Assembly: GCF_003284585.1 (NCBI RefSeq)
Contig: NZ_QKRX01000016.1
Coordinates: 1 to 64,000, forward strand
From: Nitrincola tibetensis
GTDB lineage: Bacteria > Pseudomonadota > Gammaproteobacteria > Pseudomonadales > Balneatricaceae
DNA: 64,000 bases
Direction: 5' to 3'
This document shows positions 1 to 8,100 of this stretch, in pieces (position 1 is the first letter of the stretch; every line of letters starts with the position of its first letter). Made by a program: the position numbers and the translations under genes. The notes beneath the pieces are model-generated. The model saw only the letters and a list, made by a program, of their open reading frames with translations. It did no database searches and had not been told where the DNA came from.

Positions 1-74
1 AGTGACTCTGCCCCGGAAGGCCTTGTCTCTCAAGCAAGGCGCGAATATTAAATAGGTTTAGGACCTAGGTCAAC

Positions 75-100
75 TCTTTTTTAAGAAATATTAAAAAAGA
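75..100 (-). terminator. AT-rich hairpin downstream of tatC
   Basis: A perfect 10-bp inverted repeat (75-84 with 91-100, 6-nt loop) lies about 50 bases past the tatC stop. Both arms carry runs of A or T, so it could end tat transcription, but it lacks a GC-rich stem and is a weak call. The rest of 1-147 holds a short gccttg/caaggc hairpin (20-25 with 35-40) and no supportable gene. Confidence 0.35.
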
Positions 101-147
101 TGATCTAAAACGCCTTTTGTTAGTCACAGACACTACGGACGAGCGTT

Positions 148-897
148 TTAAAGACTTTCATCGTCAACGACGGGCTTGAACAACAATCTAGACATAAACA
201 AGCCTAGTTCAAAGAGAAGCCACATAGGTATCGCCAAGAGGCTTTGCGAAATGATGTCAGGCGGTGTCAGCAGCATTCCAAAAATGAAACACACTACAAT
301 TACATAAGCTCTCTTACTGGCAAGATTGTCAGCAGATACAGCACCAGAACGTATAAGCAAGAGAGTTGCTATAGGTATCTCAAACGTAATTCCAAATGCA
401 AAAAACAACTTCAAAACAAAATTAAGATAACTACTAATGTCCGTCATGATTTCAACATTATCAGGACCGACACTTGTGAAAAATCCAAAAATTATTGGAA
501 ATACAACAAAGTATGCAAAAGCAATCCCCGCATAGAACAAGACAATGCTTGACAACAATAAAGGAATCGCTAATTTCTTCTCATTGTTATAAAGACCAGG
601 TGCAATAAACGACCACGCCTGATGCAATATATAAGGCATCGCTAACCCCAACGAAACCACCATTGTCAATTTAAATGGCGCGAAGAAAGGCGAGGTAACA
701 TCAGTGGCAATCATACTCGTACCCTCCGGCAGCAACGCTGTTAAGGGTGCTGACACAAAAAGGTATAGGTCATTGGCGAAATAAAATAACGCCAAGAAAA
801 TCAATAGAACCGCGAGAACTGAACGCATGAGGCGCTGCCTCAACTCCACTAAATGCGAAATGAGCGGCTGTTCTTGATCTTTATCTTCGGTACTCAT
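148..897 (-). CDS. tatC: Sec-independent (twin-arginine) translocase subunit TatC
   Basis: TatC is the polytopic inner-membrane receptor that binds twin-arginine signal peptides and, with TatB and TatA, exports folded proteins. The 249-residue product has the family length, an N-terminal PLISHLVELRQRL motif (residues 11-23) and about six hydrophobic segments, ending in a short charged cytoplasmic tail. It is the last gene of tatABC; its ATG overlaps the end of tatB by 4 bases (ATGA), so the two are translationally coupled. A likely client in this window is the PhoX phosphatase at 40.4-42.4 kb, which carries an SRRTLMKG signal. Confidence 0.97.
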   Translation of the reverse strand: MSTEDKDQEQPLISHLVELRQRLMRSVLAVLLIFLALFYFANDLYLFVSAPLTALLPEGTSMIATDVTSPFFAPFKLTMVVSLGLAMPYILHQAWSFIAPGLYNNEKKLAIPLLLSSIVLFYAGIAFAYFVVFPIIFGFFTSVGPDNVEIMTDISSYLNFVLKLFFAFGITFEIPIATLLLIRSGAVSADNLASKRAYVIVVCFIFGMLLTPPDIISQSLLAIPMWLLFELGLFMSRLLFKPVVDDESL

Positions 898-1244
898 GGC
901 TTATTACTTTCGTTGTCTTGAAGATTAGACGCTACATCTGGCTTATCCACAGCCTTAGCAGCCTCCTCTACTGTTTTACTTACATCTTGAGATGCAGCAT
1001 TGAAGGGCTGACGCATTTCTTTAAGCTCTTTTTCGAGCTGCTCTTTGCTAATCGCTGTTGTTCGCCTCAGCTCTTCAACTCTTAACTCTTCACTTATTTC
1101 ACTCTGAATAGCGCTCACAGAGCGCTTAATCCGACCAAGCCAGAGCCCACAGGTGCGCACAGCCGTTGGCAGCTTTTCAGGGCCAAGCACCAAAAGTGCG
1201 ACAATACTCACAATTAATATTTCGGCAAAACCGATATCAAACAT
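894..1244 (-). CDS. tatB: Twin-arginine translocase subunit TatB
   Basis: A single N-terminal membrane helix begins MFDIGFAEILIVSIVALLVL and is followed by the GPEKLP turn and an amphipathic helix, the TatB layout. The C-terminal half is charged and low in complexity (E/K-rich, then D/N-rich), as usual for TatB. At 116 residues it is within the range of the family. TatB partners TatC in the signal-peptide receptor complex. It lies between tatA (16-base gap) and tatC (4-base overlap). The second residue is Phe and the GPEKLP motif is intact, which separates it from TatA. Confidence 0.95.
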   Translation of the reverse strand: MFDIGFAEILIVSIVALLVLGPEKLPTAVRTCGLWLGRIKRSVSAIQSEISEELRVEELRRTTAISKEQLEKELKEMRQPFNAASQDVSKTVEEAAKAVDKPDVASNLQDNESNKP

Positions 1245-1260
1245 TGTTTAGGCTACTTTT

Positions 1261-1527
1261 TTACTTAGATGAAGAGTCAGTTGTTTTATCTTTTTTATCA
1301 TCAGTCGACGCTTGTTCAGAAAACTGAGCATCTTCATTGGTGATTTTCTTCTTATCAGCCGACTCAGTGGTTTCTTTTGTTTCTTCATCATTCATCGCTT
1401 TTTTGAATCCTTTTACAGCGCTGCCAATATCGCCACCTAGACCACGCAGTTTTTTCGTTCCAAATAGCAGAATAACAATGCCTAAAACAATGACGAGTTG
1501 CCAAATACTAATTCCACCAAAGCCCAT
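1261..1527 (-). CDS. tatA: Twin-arginine translocase subunit TatA
   Basis: TatA forms the pore or membrane-weakening oligomer of the Tat exporter. I start it at 1527 ([15 protein letters not shown], 88 residues) rather than at an upstream in-frame codon, because TatA begins with the membrane helix and a GGAGAG ribosome site sits just before this ATG. It shows the hydrophobic helix, the [14 protein letters not shown] hinge and amphipathic helix, then a charged K/D/E/T-rich tail. First gene of tatABC and directly downstream of hisE, the same order as in Pseudomonas. Confidence 0.95.
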   Translation of the reverse strand: MGFGGISIWQLVIVLGIVILLFGTKKLRGLGGDIGSAVKGFKKAMNDEETKETTESADKKKITNEDAQFSEQASTDDKKDKTTDSSSK

Positions 1528-1578
1528 ATTTACTCTCCAACACCTAATCTGACAGGTTTTCAATTAAAGTTACGAGGT

Positions 1579-1911
1579 TTATTTTTTGATGCGCGATGCT
1601 TTTTCTTCAAGACCAGATACATCAAAACGTCTAGCAAGCTCTGCCAACACAGACCTATGATCCTCACCGAGATGAGACAACATTACCAAAGAATGAAACC
1701 AAAGGTCAGCGGTTTCACAAATTAATGCTTGATTATTTTTTGTGATTTCCGCGTCTTTTGCAGCCAAAACCGTTTCGAATGCCTCTTCACCCACTTTTTC
1801 TAAAATCTTGTTCAAGCCTTTTGCATGCAAAGAGGCTACATATGAGCTCTCAGCTCCCGCTTGCTTTCGCTCTTCTAAAACCACGCTCAGCTGATCTAAA
1901 ATATCACTCAT
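1579..1911 (-). CDS. hisE: Phosphoribosyl-ATP pyrophosphatase HisE
   Basis: HisE hydrolyses phosphoribosyl-ATP to phosphoribosyl-AMP, the second step of histidine synthesis. The start at 1911 ([16 protein letters not shown], 110 residues) gives the usual length; the longer upstream frame would overlap hisI and has no support. Conserved all-alpha NTP pyrophosphohydrolase features are visible: [12 protein letters not shown] (the metal-binding EExxE-like acidic patch) and ETADLWFH. It starts 4 bases after the hisI stop, so hisI and hisE form one unit. They are separate genes here, not the fused HisIE found in enterobacteria. Confidence 0.95.
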   Translation of the reverse strand: MSDILDQLSVVLEERKQAGAESSYVASLHAKGLNKILEKVGEEAFETVLAAKDAEITKNNQALICETADLWFHSLVMLSHLGEDHRSVLAELARRFDVSGLEEKASRIKK

Positions 1912-1915
1912 TCTT

Positions 1916-2308
1916 TTATCTCTTATACATATCTTCAGGTGACTTAAGCACACCTTCGACGGTGACCCATTCATTTGCCTCATTTAAGCGACGATAGAAA
2001 CAACTATTCCGGCCCGTATGACAGGCAACATTCCCCAACTGTTTCACATGCAATAAGACAACATCCCCATCACAGTCTAACTCGATTGCTTTGAGCTCTT
2101 GCACGTTACCCGACTCTTCGCCTTTTCGCCATAATTGATTGCGTGATCGCGACCAGTAGACAGCTCGGCCTTCTTCTATCGTTAAGCGTAAGGACTCTCG
2201 ATTCATCCAAGCAAACATGAGCACGCGCCCCGTCTCGCTGTCTTGAGCAATCGCCGGAAGCAACCCCTGAGAATCCCATTTTATCGTATCCAACCATTCA
2301 TCAGACAT
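1916..2308 (-). CDS. hisI: Phosphoribosyl-AMP cyclohydrolase HisI
   Basis: HisI opens the adenine ring of phosphoribosyl-AMP, the third step of histidine synthesis, using zinc and magnesium. I choose the ATG at 2308 ([11 protein letters not shown], 130 residues), which matches the usual N-terminus; an ATG 39 bases upstream is also open but neither has a strong ribosome site. Family motifs visible are [31 protein letters not shown] and the zinc-binding [12 protein letters not shown]. It lies downstream of ubiB, as in Pseudomonas. Confidence 0.95.
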   Translation of the reverse strand: MSDEWLDTIKWDSQGLLPAIAQDSETGRVLMFAWMNRESLRLTIEEGRAVYWSRSRNQLWRKGEESGNVQELKAIELDCDGDVVLLHVKQLGNVACHTGRNSCFYRRLNEANEWVTVEGVLKSPEDMYKR

Positions 2309-2366
2309 ACTATTCACACTTAAGTTTACGCGACTCGCTCGGAGCATAGTTAAAACACAATAAGTA

Positions 2367-3992
2367 TCAGGCCTTCCAAATACTCAACCAACCAAGACTC
2401 AATAACACCCACCCCTCGACAGGAATCGATTCGTAGCTAAGGTTAGGACTTATCGTAACCAGTGCTAAGGTGAAAAATGTTACACCGAGCAGCATATAAC
2501 GACGAGATGATTGGGTCTTCAATTCTGCATCTTGTCGCATTTTGGTCTCAATTTGCACCAAGTCATCTTTATTACGCTTTGCGCTTTGCAGAACATCGAA
2601 GAGCAACTGTGGAACCTGAGGAAATTTCTCTAACCATTCTGGTGCCTGCTCCTTGACCGCATCAAACACAGCTTTAGGACCCATACGCTCTTTCATCCAG
2701 TTCTCTAAGAAAGGTTTTGCCGTCTTCCATAAGTCTAAGTCTGGATACAGCTGCCGCCCTAACCCTTCTATGTTGAGTAACGTCTTTTGCAACAACACTA
2801 ACTGAGGCTGAACCTCCATATTGAAGCGTCTCGCCGTTTGGAAAAGTCCTAATAGAACTAGGCCAAAGGATATTTCTTTCAGAGGCTTTTCGAATATAGG
2901 CTCGCAAACGCTGCGAATGGCCGTTTCAAAAGCGTGGACGTTTGTATTGCCAGGCACCCAACCTGAGTCGATATGCAACTGGGCCACTTGACGATAATCT
3001 CTTCGAAAAAAGGCCAATATATTACGCGCCAAATAACTTTGATCCTCCTCACTGAGCGAGCCTATGATACCAAAATCAATCGCGATATATTGTGGATCTT
3101 CAGGGTTATCCATAGAGACAAAAATGTTTCCTGGATGCATATCCGCATGAAAAAAGCTATCGCGAAAAACCTGCGTAAAGAAAATCTCAACGCCTCTCTC
3201 AGCTAACTTTTCCATATTCGTATTCTGTGCACGCAACTGATCCATATTTGCAACTGGAATACCATAAATTCGCTCCATGACAAGCACGTTACGACGCGTA
3301 TAATCCCAGTAAATTTCAGGCACATATAGAATTGAAGAACCATCAAAATTTCGACGCAACTGCGAGCCATTCGCAGCTTCTTTTCTGAGGTCTAACTCAT
3401 CAAAGATCGTTTGTTCATACTCCTCAACCACCTCAAGCGGTCTGAGCCGCCGTCCCTCTTTCCACAACTTACAGACCAACCACGCAAGGGTGTAAAGAAG
3501 AGAGATATCCTGTTGGATCACTTTACCAATCCCAGGCCTAATCACTTTAACAACAACTGCTTTACCATTTTTTAAAGTGGCACTATGAACTTGTGCAACA
3601 GATGCCGATGCCATAGGTTCTTGCTCAAAAACAGCAAATAGCTGGGCTACAGGCTGCCCTAATGACTCCTCTATAATAAGTTGCGCTTGTGAGCCTGAAA
3701 ATGGCGGCACTCTGTCTTGTAAACGCGCCAACTCTAAGGCGACGTCATCCGCCAACAAGTCTCTGCGGGTAGATAACATTTGACCAAATTTGATAAACAC
3801 GGGCCCTAAGGCCTCTAAAGCAAGTCGCAAGCGCACAGCACTCGAACCTTTCGCAGGAATCAAATAACGCCAAGGGAGCACCCAAAGCAATATTCGCAAC
3901 GGCAAGGGTAGTTTTTGACTAACAAAAAACGTATCTAAACGATAGCGGGCAATCACCCACCATATTTTCAAACTTCGATAAACAGGGCGCAC
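2367..3992 (-). CDS. ubiB: Ubiquinone biosynthesis accessory ATPase/kinase-like protein UbiB
   Basis: UbiB is a membrane-anchored atypical kinase-fold ATPase needed for ubiquinone (coenzyme Q8) synthesis. The 541-residue protein carries the KxGQ-type signature [11 protein letters not shown] near residue 66, the nucleotide-binding lysine segment VVVKVIRPG, the HADMHPGN catalytic loop near residue 282 and AIDFGIIG near 305. Two hydrophobic stretches after residue 500 are the C-terminal membrane anchors. It begins with GTG at 3992 behind an AGGA ribosome site. Next along the strand is hisI (58-base gap). The usual upstream partners ubiE and ubiJ are absent; a diguanylate cyclase takes their place. 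Confidence 0.96.
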   Translation of the reverse strand: MRPVYRSLKIWWVIARYRLDTFFVSQKLPLPLRILLWVLPWRYLIPAKGSSAVRLRLALEALGPVFIKFGQMLSTRRDLLADDVALELARLQDRVPPFSGSQAQLIIEESLGQPVAQLFAVFEQEPMASASVAQVHSATLKNGKAVVVKVIRPGIGKVIQQDISLLYTLAWLVCKLWKEGRRLRPLEVVEEYEQTIFDELDLRKEAANGSQLRRNFDGSSILYVPEIYWDYTRRNVLVMERIYGIPVANMDQLRAQNTNMEKLAERGVEIFFTQVFRDSFFHADMHPGNIFVSMDNPEDPQYIAIDFGIIGSLSEEDQSYLARNILAFFRRDYRQVAQLHIDSGWVPGNTNVHAFETAIRSVCEPIFEKPLKEISFGLVLLGLFQTARRFNMEVQPQLVLLQKTLLNIEGLGRQLYPDLDLWKTAKPFLENWMKERMGPKAVFDAVKEQAPEWLEKFPQVPQLLFDVLQSAKRNKDDLVQIETKMRQDAELKTQSSRRYMLLGVTFFTLALVTISPNLSYESIPVEGWVLLSLGWLSIWKA

Positions 3993-4030
3993 TCAATAAA
4001 GTCCTGTAGCAAAACGAAAGATAAGCAGCA

Positions 4031-5560
4031 CTAATCCACTGCAACTTGATTCCGGCCCAATGATTTCGCTTTATAGAGCATTTCATCGGCTCGGCTAAAC
4101 ACACTATCGGCCACATCACCTTTTTGAACTTCACTTAACCCTAAGGAAGCGGTGACATGAACAGGTTTTCCTTGGAAGTTAAACGGGCTTTTTTCAATCG
4201 CTTTACGCAATTTTTCAGCGACTTGACATGCAACATCCTTAGTTGCAGCATGAAAAATAATAATAAACTCTTCGCCACCAAATCGTGATATAAAATCATG
4301 TGTGCGCAAATTGCTTCGCAGTGTTTTTGCCACTAGCCTCAACACCTTATCGCCTGCTAAATGGCCATAATCATCATTGATTCTCTTAAAATAATCCAGA
4401 TCAACAATGCACAGGGTGAAAGTTGTCCCATATCGGTTCCAGCGTTCAAACTCATTGGCAAGATGCTCAGCATAGCCAATGCGATTAGGCAAGCCTGTCA
4501 GAGGGTCTGTTCTCGCCTTCAGGCGTTCATCCTCTATTCGAGACTTAACATCTTGCGTCTCCATCTCCATCTGTTTGACTTTTTCTAAAAGACGAGTATA
4601 ACGATGCTGCAACCGAGACTCACGAGTTTCTTCAGACTCTCGGTAAGTATCCATGGTTTTAATGATGTTTGCCAATTGCAGAGTTACCGATTGCTTTAGG
4701 TCATTAATATCCGTCGATTTATGCACTTCTTGCTGGATTAGACTCACATCATCTCTGACTGTTTTATCTAGTGCTTGATGTTCTAAAACGGCATGACTTT
4801 CTTCATTACGGCTTTCATACAAGAAGGTCTGAATGTAGCCTAATTGTGAGTTTAAACTAATTAAATAGTCTTCAAAGTCATCTGTAACACTGGGGAACAC
4901 TCTTCGAATCAATTCAACTAGCGCTTCGATCACCTGAGCGATTTCATAAAACTCATGGGCATTCTTTAACCTGAGAATTAACTCTTCTGATGCAGCTGAG
5001 TATTGTTCAGGAACTCTTAGCGCTTGCACAAGCTCAATCAATTGCTGCTTAATTGCACTTGAATCATCCGAAGACGCATGCGAATGACTTTGCGCATTTT
5101 CATGAACTATAACTTGCGCCTGCAACTGAATCAGCTGCTTTAATACAGTTCCAAAGGAATACATGTCTTCAGTTGCTATGGACAATTCACGTGATATTTC
5201 GACAATTGCAGAACTCTCCGCTTTTTTTACATCCAGCGTTTTGATCTGCTTGAGCCATTCTTGGAGAGACAGTTTAATCTGACGGCTCAAATTAACTTTT
5301 TGAGTGTCCAGCTCACGCGAGCATTTTTCTAAATGACGGGAGATATCGCGAAGAGAGCCATAGCTATTTGTTGATAATTGTTTACCTAACAAAGATAGCA
5401 CTTGATCAAGTTTAGGGTCTTGCCCCTGTAAGGCAATGCTCATGGAAGTGATGATTTGGTTCAGATGCGAAAAATGCTGCTCATGCCGCTTCTCCATTTC
5501 TTCCAATTCGCGCGCGGTATCTTTATATTTTTTGCGCCATTCGTCAGTTTCTGATTGCAC
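4031..5560 (-). CDS. Diguanylate cyclase with long N-terminal helical region (DgcH-like)
   Basis: A 509-residue cytoplasmic protein whose first 330 residues are helical, with coiled-coil stretches and no membrane segment. The C-terminal GGDEF domain is intact: DPLTGLPNR, FKRINDDYGHLAGD and an active-site FGGEEF. An RTHD I-site sits five residues before the motif, so it is probably an active, product-inhibited cyclase making c-di-GMP. The start is GTG at 5560 with GAGGTAA upstream. Its place before dsbA, cytochrome c4 and engB matches the locus of Pseudomonas PA5487 (DgcH), although that protein is longer. The signal sensed by the helical region is unknown. Confidence 0.9.
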   Translation of the reverse strand: MQSETDEWRKKYKDTARELEEMEKRHEQHFSHLNQIITSMSIALQGQDPKLDQVLSLLGKQLSTNSYGSLRDISRHLEKCSRELDTQKVNLSRQIKLSLQEWLKQIKTLDVKKAESSAIVEISRELSIATEDMYSFGTVLKQLIQLQAQVIVHENAQSHSHASSDDSSAIKQQLIELVQALRVPEQYSAASEELILRLKNAHEFYEIAQVIEALVELIRRVFPSVTDDFEDYLISLNSQLGYIQTFLYESRNEESHAVLEHQALDKTVRDDVSLIQQEVHKSTDINDLKQSVTLQLANIIKTMDTYRESEETRESRLQHRYTRLLEKVKQMEMETQDVKSRIEDERLKARTDPLTGLPNRIGYAEHLANEFERWNRYGTTFTLCIVDLDYFKRINDDYGHLAGDKVLRLVAKTLRSNLRTHDFISRFGGEEFIIIFHAATKDVACQVAEKLRKAIEKSPFNFQGKPVHVTASLGLSEVQKGDVADSVFSRADEMLYKAKSLGRNQVAVD

Positions 5561-5612
5561 TTAGCTTACCTCGAGCCAAACTACACGATGAGATAAGCTA
5601 ACTATAAACTAG

Positions 5613-5666
5613 AAGTGCCGAAGAGTGGGAGAATTCGCAAGCAGCTAACGAAATTATTCGGCACTT
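5613..5666 (-). terminator. Inverted repeat between dsbA and the diguanylate cyclase gene
   Basis: A perfect 9-bp inverted repeat (5613-5621 with 5658-5666, 36-nt loop) lies 20 bases beyond the dsbA stop. The long loop and lack of a T run make it at best a weak terminator; it could also be an mRNA 3' end or an operator. Confidence 0.35.
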
Positions 5667-5685
5667 TTATTTGGTAATCACTAGA

Positions 5686-6315
5686 TTACTGAGCATTTTT
5701 CTCCTTTTCTATAAGGTAATTAACGACATTTAACATTTGCTGATTACTGCCTGCCGTCTGTCCAGTGATGCGATATTTACCATTCACAACCATTGCAGGT
5801 ACTCCGGTAATTTCGTATCCACGAACACGAGCTTGTCCCTGCTTCAAACGCATATCCACAGCAAAAGACTCATATAGTTTCTTAAACTCGTCTGGATCTA
5901 TGCCGTAGTTTTGGTAAAAAGCGGCAAAATCATTTGGATTTCTAAATTGACGTTTTTCAACATGCACAGCATCAAACATAGGCAAATGCGTTTCTGACAC
6001 CTTGCCACTTAAATCGGCAACATAATACGCTCTTGCAAGGGGTTCCCAATTACGAGAAAAAACAACTGGCAAATGCTGGAAATCCACATCATCGCCTTGT
6101 TGCGCTGCCCAAGATTGAAGAACTGGCTCTAAGTTTGCGCAATGTGGGCATGAGTATCCGAAAACAGCCACGACCTCTACCTTCTCAGAATTGCGTGTAG
6201 ACACTGCAAAAGGCAACTCTATGTAATGCTCCCCCGCACGAAACTGAGACTCTTGAGCAGTGGCCATAACAGACATCAATGCAAAGGTTGCACCTAACAG
6301 TAACTTTTTAAACAT
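5686..6315 (-). CDS. dsbA: Thiol:disulfide interchange protein DsbA
   Basis: Periplasmic oxidoreductase that introduces disulfide bonds into exported proteins. The 209-residue precursor has a signal peptide with cleavage after ATA or TAQ near residue 21. The active site is C56-P-H-C59 and the cis-proline loop GVPAMVV lies near residue 173, the pattern of DsbA rather than DsbC. The motif is CPHC, the classic DsbA dipeptide. It follows cytochrome c4 on the same strand with a terminator between them, so it probably has its own promoter within 6316-6420. Confidence 0.95.
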   Translation of the reverse strand: MFKKLLLGATFALMSVMATAQESQFRAGEHYIELPFAVSTRNSEKVEVVAVFGYSCPHCANLEPVLQSWAAQQGDDVDFQHLPVVFSRNWEPLARAYYVADLSGKVSETHLPMFDAVHVEKRQFRNPNDFAAFYQNYGIDPDEFKKLYESFAVDMRLKQGQARVRGYEITGVPAMVVNGKYRITGQTAGSNQQMLNVVNYLIEKEKNAQ

Positions 6316-6422
6316 TCTAATCTCTCTTCCAAGTTAAAACATGATTTGTCAGTTCGACACAGGCGCCTCATAAAAGTTCGTTTATCTCTTAAAGACAAAC
6401 GCATAACGCTAAAGGCAATAAA

Positions 6423-6444
6423 AAGGGTAGCCTAAGCTACCCTT
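6423..6444 (-). terminator. Rho-independent terminator of cytochrome c4
   Basis: A perfect 9-bp stem (6423-6431 with 6436-6444, 4-nt loop) follows the cytochrome c4 stop by 24 bases. Read on the minus strand it is followed by a run of five T, the standard intrinsic terminator. Confidence 0.85.
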
Positions 6445-6467
6445 CATGAATCTCGAATGAATACTAA

Positions 6468-7073
6468 TTAATACAAACCACGAATGTATTGTGATACAGC
6501 ACGCATCTCAGATTCAGTCATTTTGACTGCAATATCTCTCATCATGCGATTTGGATCATTTGCACGATCTTCCGACGCAAACTTTTGCAATTGCAATAAA
6601 GTATATTCAGGATGTTGACCACTCAACGCAGGGAAACGAGCTGGATTGTTACCCTGTCCGTTTGGCATATGACATGCGATACATGCAGACACGCCTTTGT
6701 CAGCGATACCACCCTCATAAATTCTACGACCTTCCTCAACAAGCTCGGCATCTGCCTGGCCAATTGTCGTGCGTTGGTTAGCATAAAAAGCAGCGATATC
6801 ACGCAAGTCTTGATCTGACAGGTTATTTAATAAACCTGTCATTTCCGGAATCACTCGAGCTCCACTCAACTGATCTTGCATTTGCTTAAGCAGATAACGC
6901 GAGTTTTGCCCAGCGAGACTTGGGAATGCACCCATTGGGCTGTTGCCATCAGCACCATGGCAAGCCGCACACACGGCTACTTTAGATGCACCTGCAGTTG
7001 CATTACCACCAGCGGCATGCGCAACACCGGTGATTCCAACGCTTATCAGTAAGCTGATCAGTAATTTGTTCAT
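6468..7073 (-). CDS. cycA: Cytochrome c4, dihaem periplasmic electron carrier
   Basis: A 201-residue precursor with a signal peptide ending AHA at residue 20 and two class I cytochrome c domains. Haem sites are C35-AAC-H39 and C131-IAC-H135; distal methionine candidates are PEMTG near residue 78 and the MMRDIAVKM segment of the second half. It passes electrons to terminal oxidases in the periplasm. Its place between dsbA and divergent engB is conserved in pseudomonads. The two halves are recognisably duplicated, for example FPSLAGQ and FPALSGQ. Confidence 0.93.
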   Translation of the reverse strand: MNKLLISLLISVGITGVAHAAGGNATAGASKVAVCAACHGADGNSPMGAFPSLAGQNSRYLLKQMQDQLSGARVIPEMTGLLNNLSDQDLRDIAAFYANQRTTIGQADAELVEEGRRIYEGGIADKGVSACIACHMPNGQGNNPARFPALSGQHPEYTLLQLQKFASEDRANDPNRMMRDIAVKMTESEMRAVSQYIRGLY

Positions 7074-7275
7074 TGACTTGACCCGGACTCTTGCTAGTAA
7101 ATTATCGTTAAGCTAGCTTTGATTGGATTTATCGCCACTAACCTTATAAATGTTTGCCTACTCTGACTAGAGCTTAACTCAGTTCGCAGGTAAAATTGGT
7201 CGTATTATAAACTAATATCCTCACAAACTGGAACGCCTTTGTTCTGTGTGACGATCCTACCATAGTGATAAACGA
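7074..7275. promoter_or_regulatory. Divergent promoter region of cytochrome c4 and engB
   Basis: About 200 bases separate the two divergent start codons. An AT-rich tattataaact block near 7203-7213 is a plausible -10 region for engB, and gataat on the minus strand near 7108-7113 for cytochrome c4. Neither has a convincing -35 match. No other element is visible. Confidence 0.35.
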
Positions 7276-7926
7276 ATGTCCGATGCTCATCAAATACTAC
7301 ATTTTAACAGCGCAACCTTCTGTGTCAGCGCTGATAAACTCAATCAATGCCCTGATGACAGCCTCGCTGAAGTTGCCTTTGCAGGTCGTTCAAACGCCGG
7401 AAAGTCCAGTGCAATCAATTCATTAACACAAAATGGGAAATTAGCGCGCACGTCAAAAACCCCTGGAAGAACACAGCTGATCAACTTCTTCAACCTTAAC
7501 ATCCCAGGGTATCGAATCGTCGACCTACCCGGTTATGGTTATGCTAAAGTACCAATCGCCATGAAGACACATTGGCAAAAACACCTCGATGCATATCTTC
7601 AACATAGAGAGGCATTAAAAGGTGTTGTGCTGGTGATGGACATACGTCATCCCATGAAAGAGTTTGATGAAATGATGGTGGGTTGGTGCGAAAGGACAGG
7701 TATGCCCTTGCATGTTTTGTTAACCAAGTCTGATAAGTTAACGAGAGGGCCTGCTCAGAGCACTCTGCTTAAACTTAAGTCTCAATTACAAAAACGCTTA
7801 GGCGATAAGGTCTCATTACAAACATTTTCGGCATTGAAACACCAAGGTGTTGATGAACTCAGAGCAAGACTCACAGAATTACTCTTGTCTGCAGATGATC
7901 AAGACCTCTCAAACGATCCGTCTTGA
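7276..7926 (+). CDS. engB: Ribosome biogenesis GTPase EngB (YihA/YsxC)
   Basis: Essential GTPase acting late in 50S ribosomal subunit assembly. The 216-residue protein carries G1 GRSNAGKSS (residues 37-45), the G2-region TPGRTQ, G3 DLPGYGYAK (83-91) and G4 TKSD (150-153), in order and spacing typical of EngB. It is transcribed away from cytochrome c4 and toward polA. The last residues are acidic and probably disordered. engB-polA convergence with a small RNA between them is the E. coli Spot 42 / P. aeruginosa ErsA arrangement. Confidence 0.96.
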   Translation: MSDAHQILHFNSATFCVSADKLNQCPDDSLAEVAFAGRSNAGKSSAINSLTQNGKLARTSKTPGRTQLINFFNLNIPGYRIVDLPGYGYAKVPIAMKTHWQKHLDAYLQHREALKGVVLVMDIRHPMKEFDEMMVGWCERTGMPLHVLLTKSDKLTRGPAQSTLLKLKSQLQKRLGDKVSLQTFSALKHQGVDELRARLTELLLSADDQDLSNDPS

Positions 7927-7935
7927 CCAGATTTT

Positions 7936-7977
7936 AAAGAAGCCCTCAGATCCGAAGGGAAAAACAGATCTGAGGGC
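7936..7977 (-). terminator. Intrinsic terminator of the polA-side small RNA
   Basis: A perfect 11-bp stem (7942-7952 with 7967-7977, 14-nt loop) is followed on the minus strand by TTCTTT. The T-rich tail is only on the minus side, so it serves transcripts running in the polA direction. Confidence 0.75.
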
Positions 7978-8042
7978 ATGCGTAGACTACGTTAAGGGGC
8001 CATCTTTCTCTATTTGGCACTTTTCATTTGATAGAAGGCCCA
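7936..8042 (-). ncRNA. Candidate small RNA at the spf/ersA locus between polA and engB
   Basis: A transcription unit with no reading frame is framed by an extracytoplasmic-sigma promoter (8047-8073) and an intrinsic terminator (7936-7977). The predicted transcript is about 105 nt. It can fold into a 5' hairpin (GGGCC at its start pairs with GGCCC about 40 nt on), a small CGTAG/CTACG hairpin and the terminator stem. By established knowledge, E. coli Spot 42 and P. aeruginosa ErsA lie at this position beside polA, and ErsA is driven by AlgU (sigma-22). Position, strand, promoter class and length fit ErsA; sequence homology was not tested. Ends are inferred. Confidence 0.65.
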
Positions 8043-8046
8043 TATT

Positions 8047-8073
8047 TTAGAACCATCCATTATGACAAAGTTC
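8047..8073 (-). promoter_or_regulatory. AlgU/RpoE-type promoter of the candidate small RNA
   Basis: On the minus strand GAACTT (8073-8068) is followed after exactly 16 bases by TCTAA (8051-8047), the consensus of sigma-E/AlgU promoters. Transcription would start near 8041. An alternative sigma-70 -10, CATAAT, overlaps the spacer but has only a 3/6 -35 match. Confidence 0.6.
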
Positions 8074-8100
8074 CATCTATGTGTATGTGACGGTCATCTT

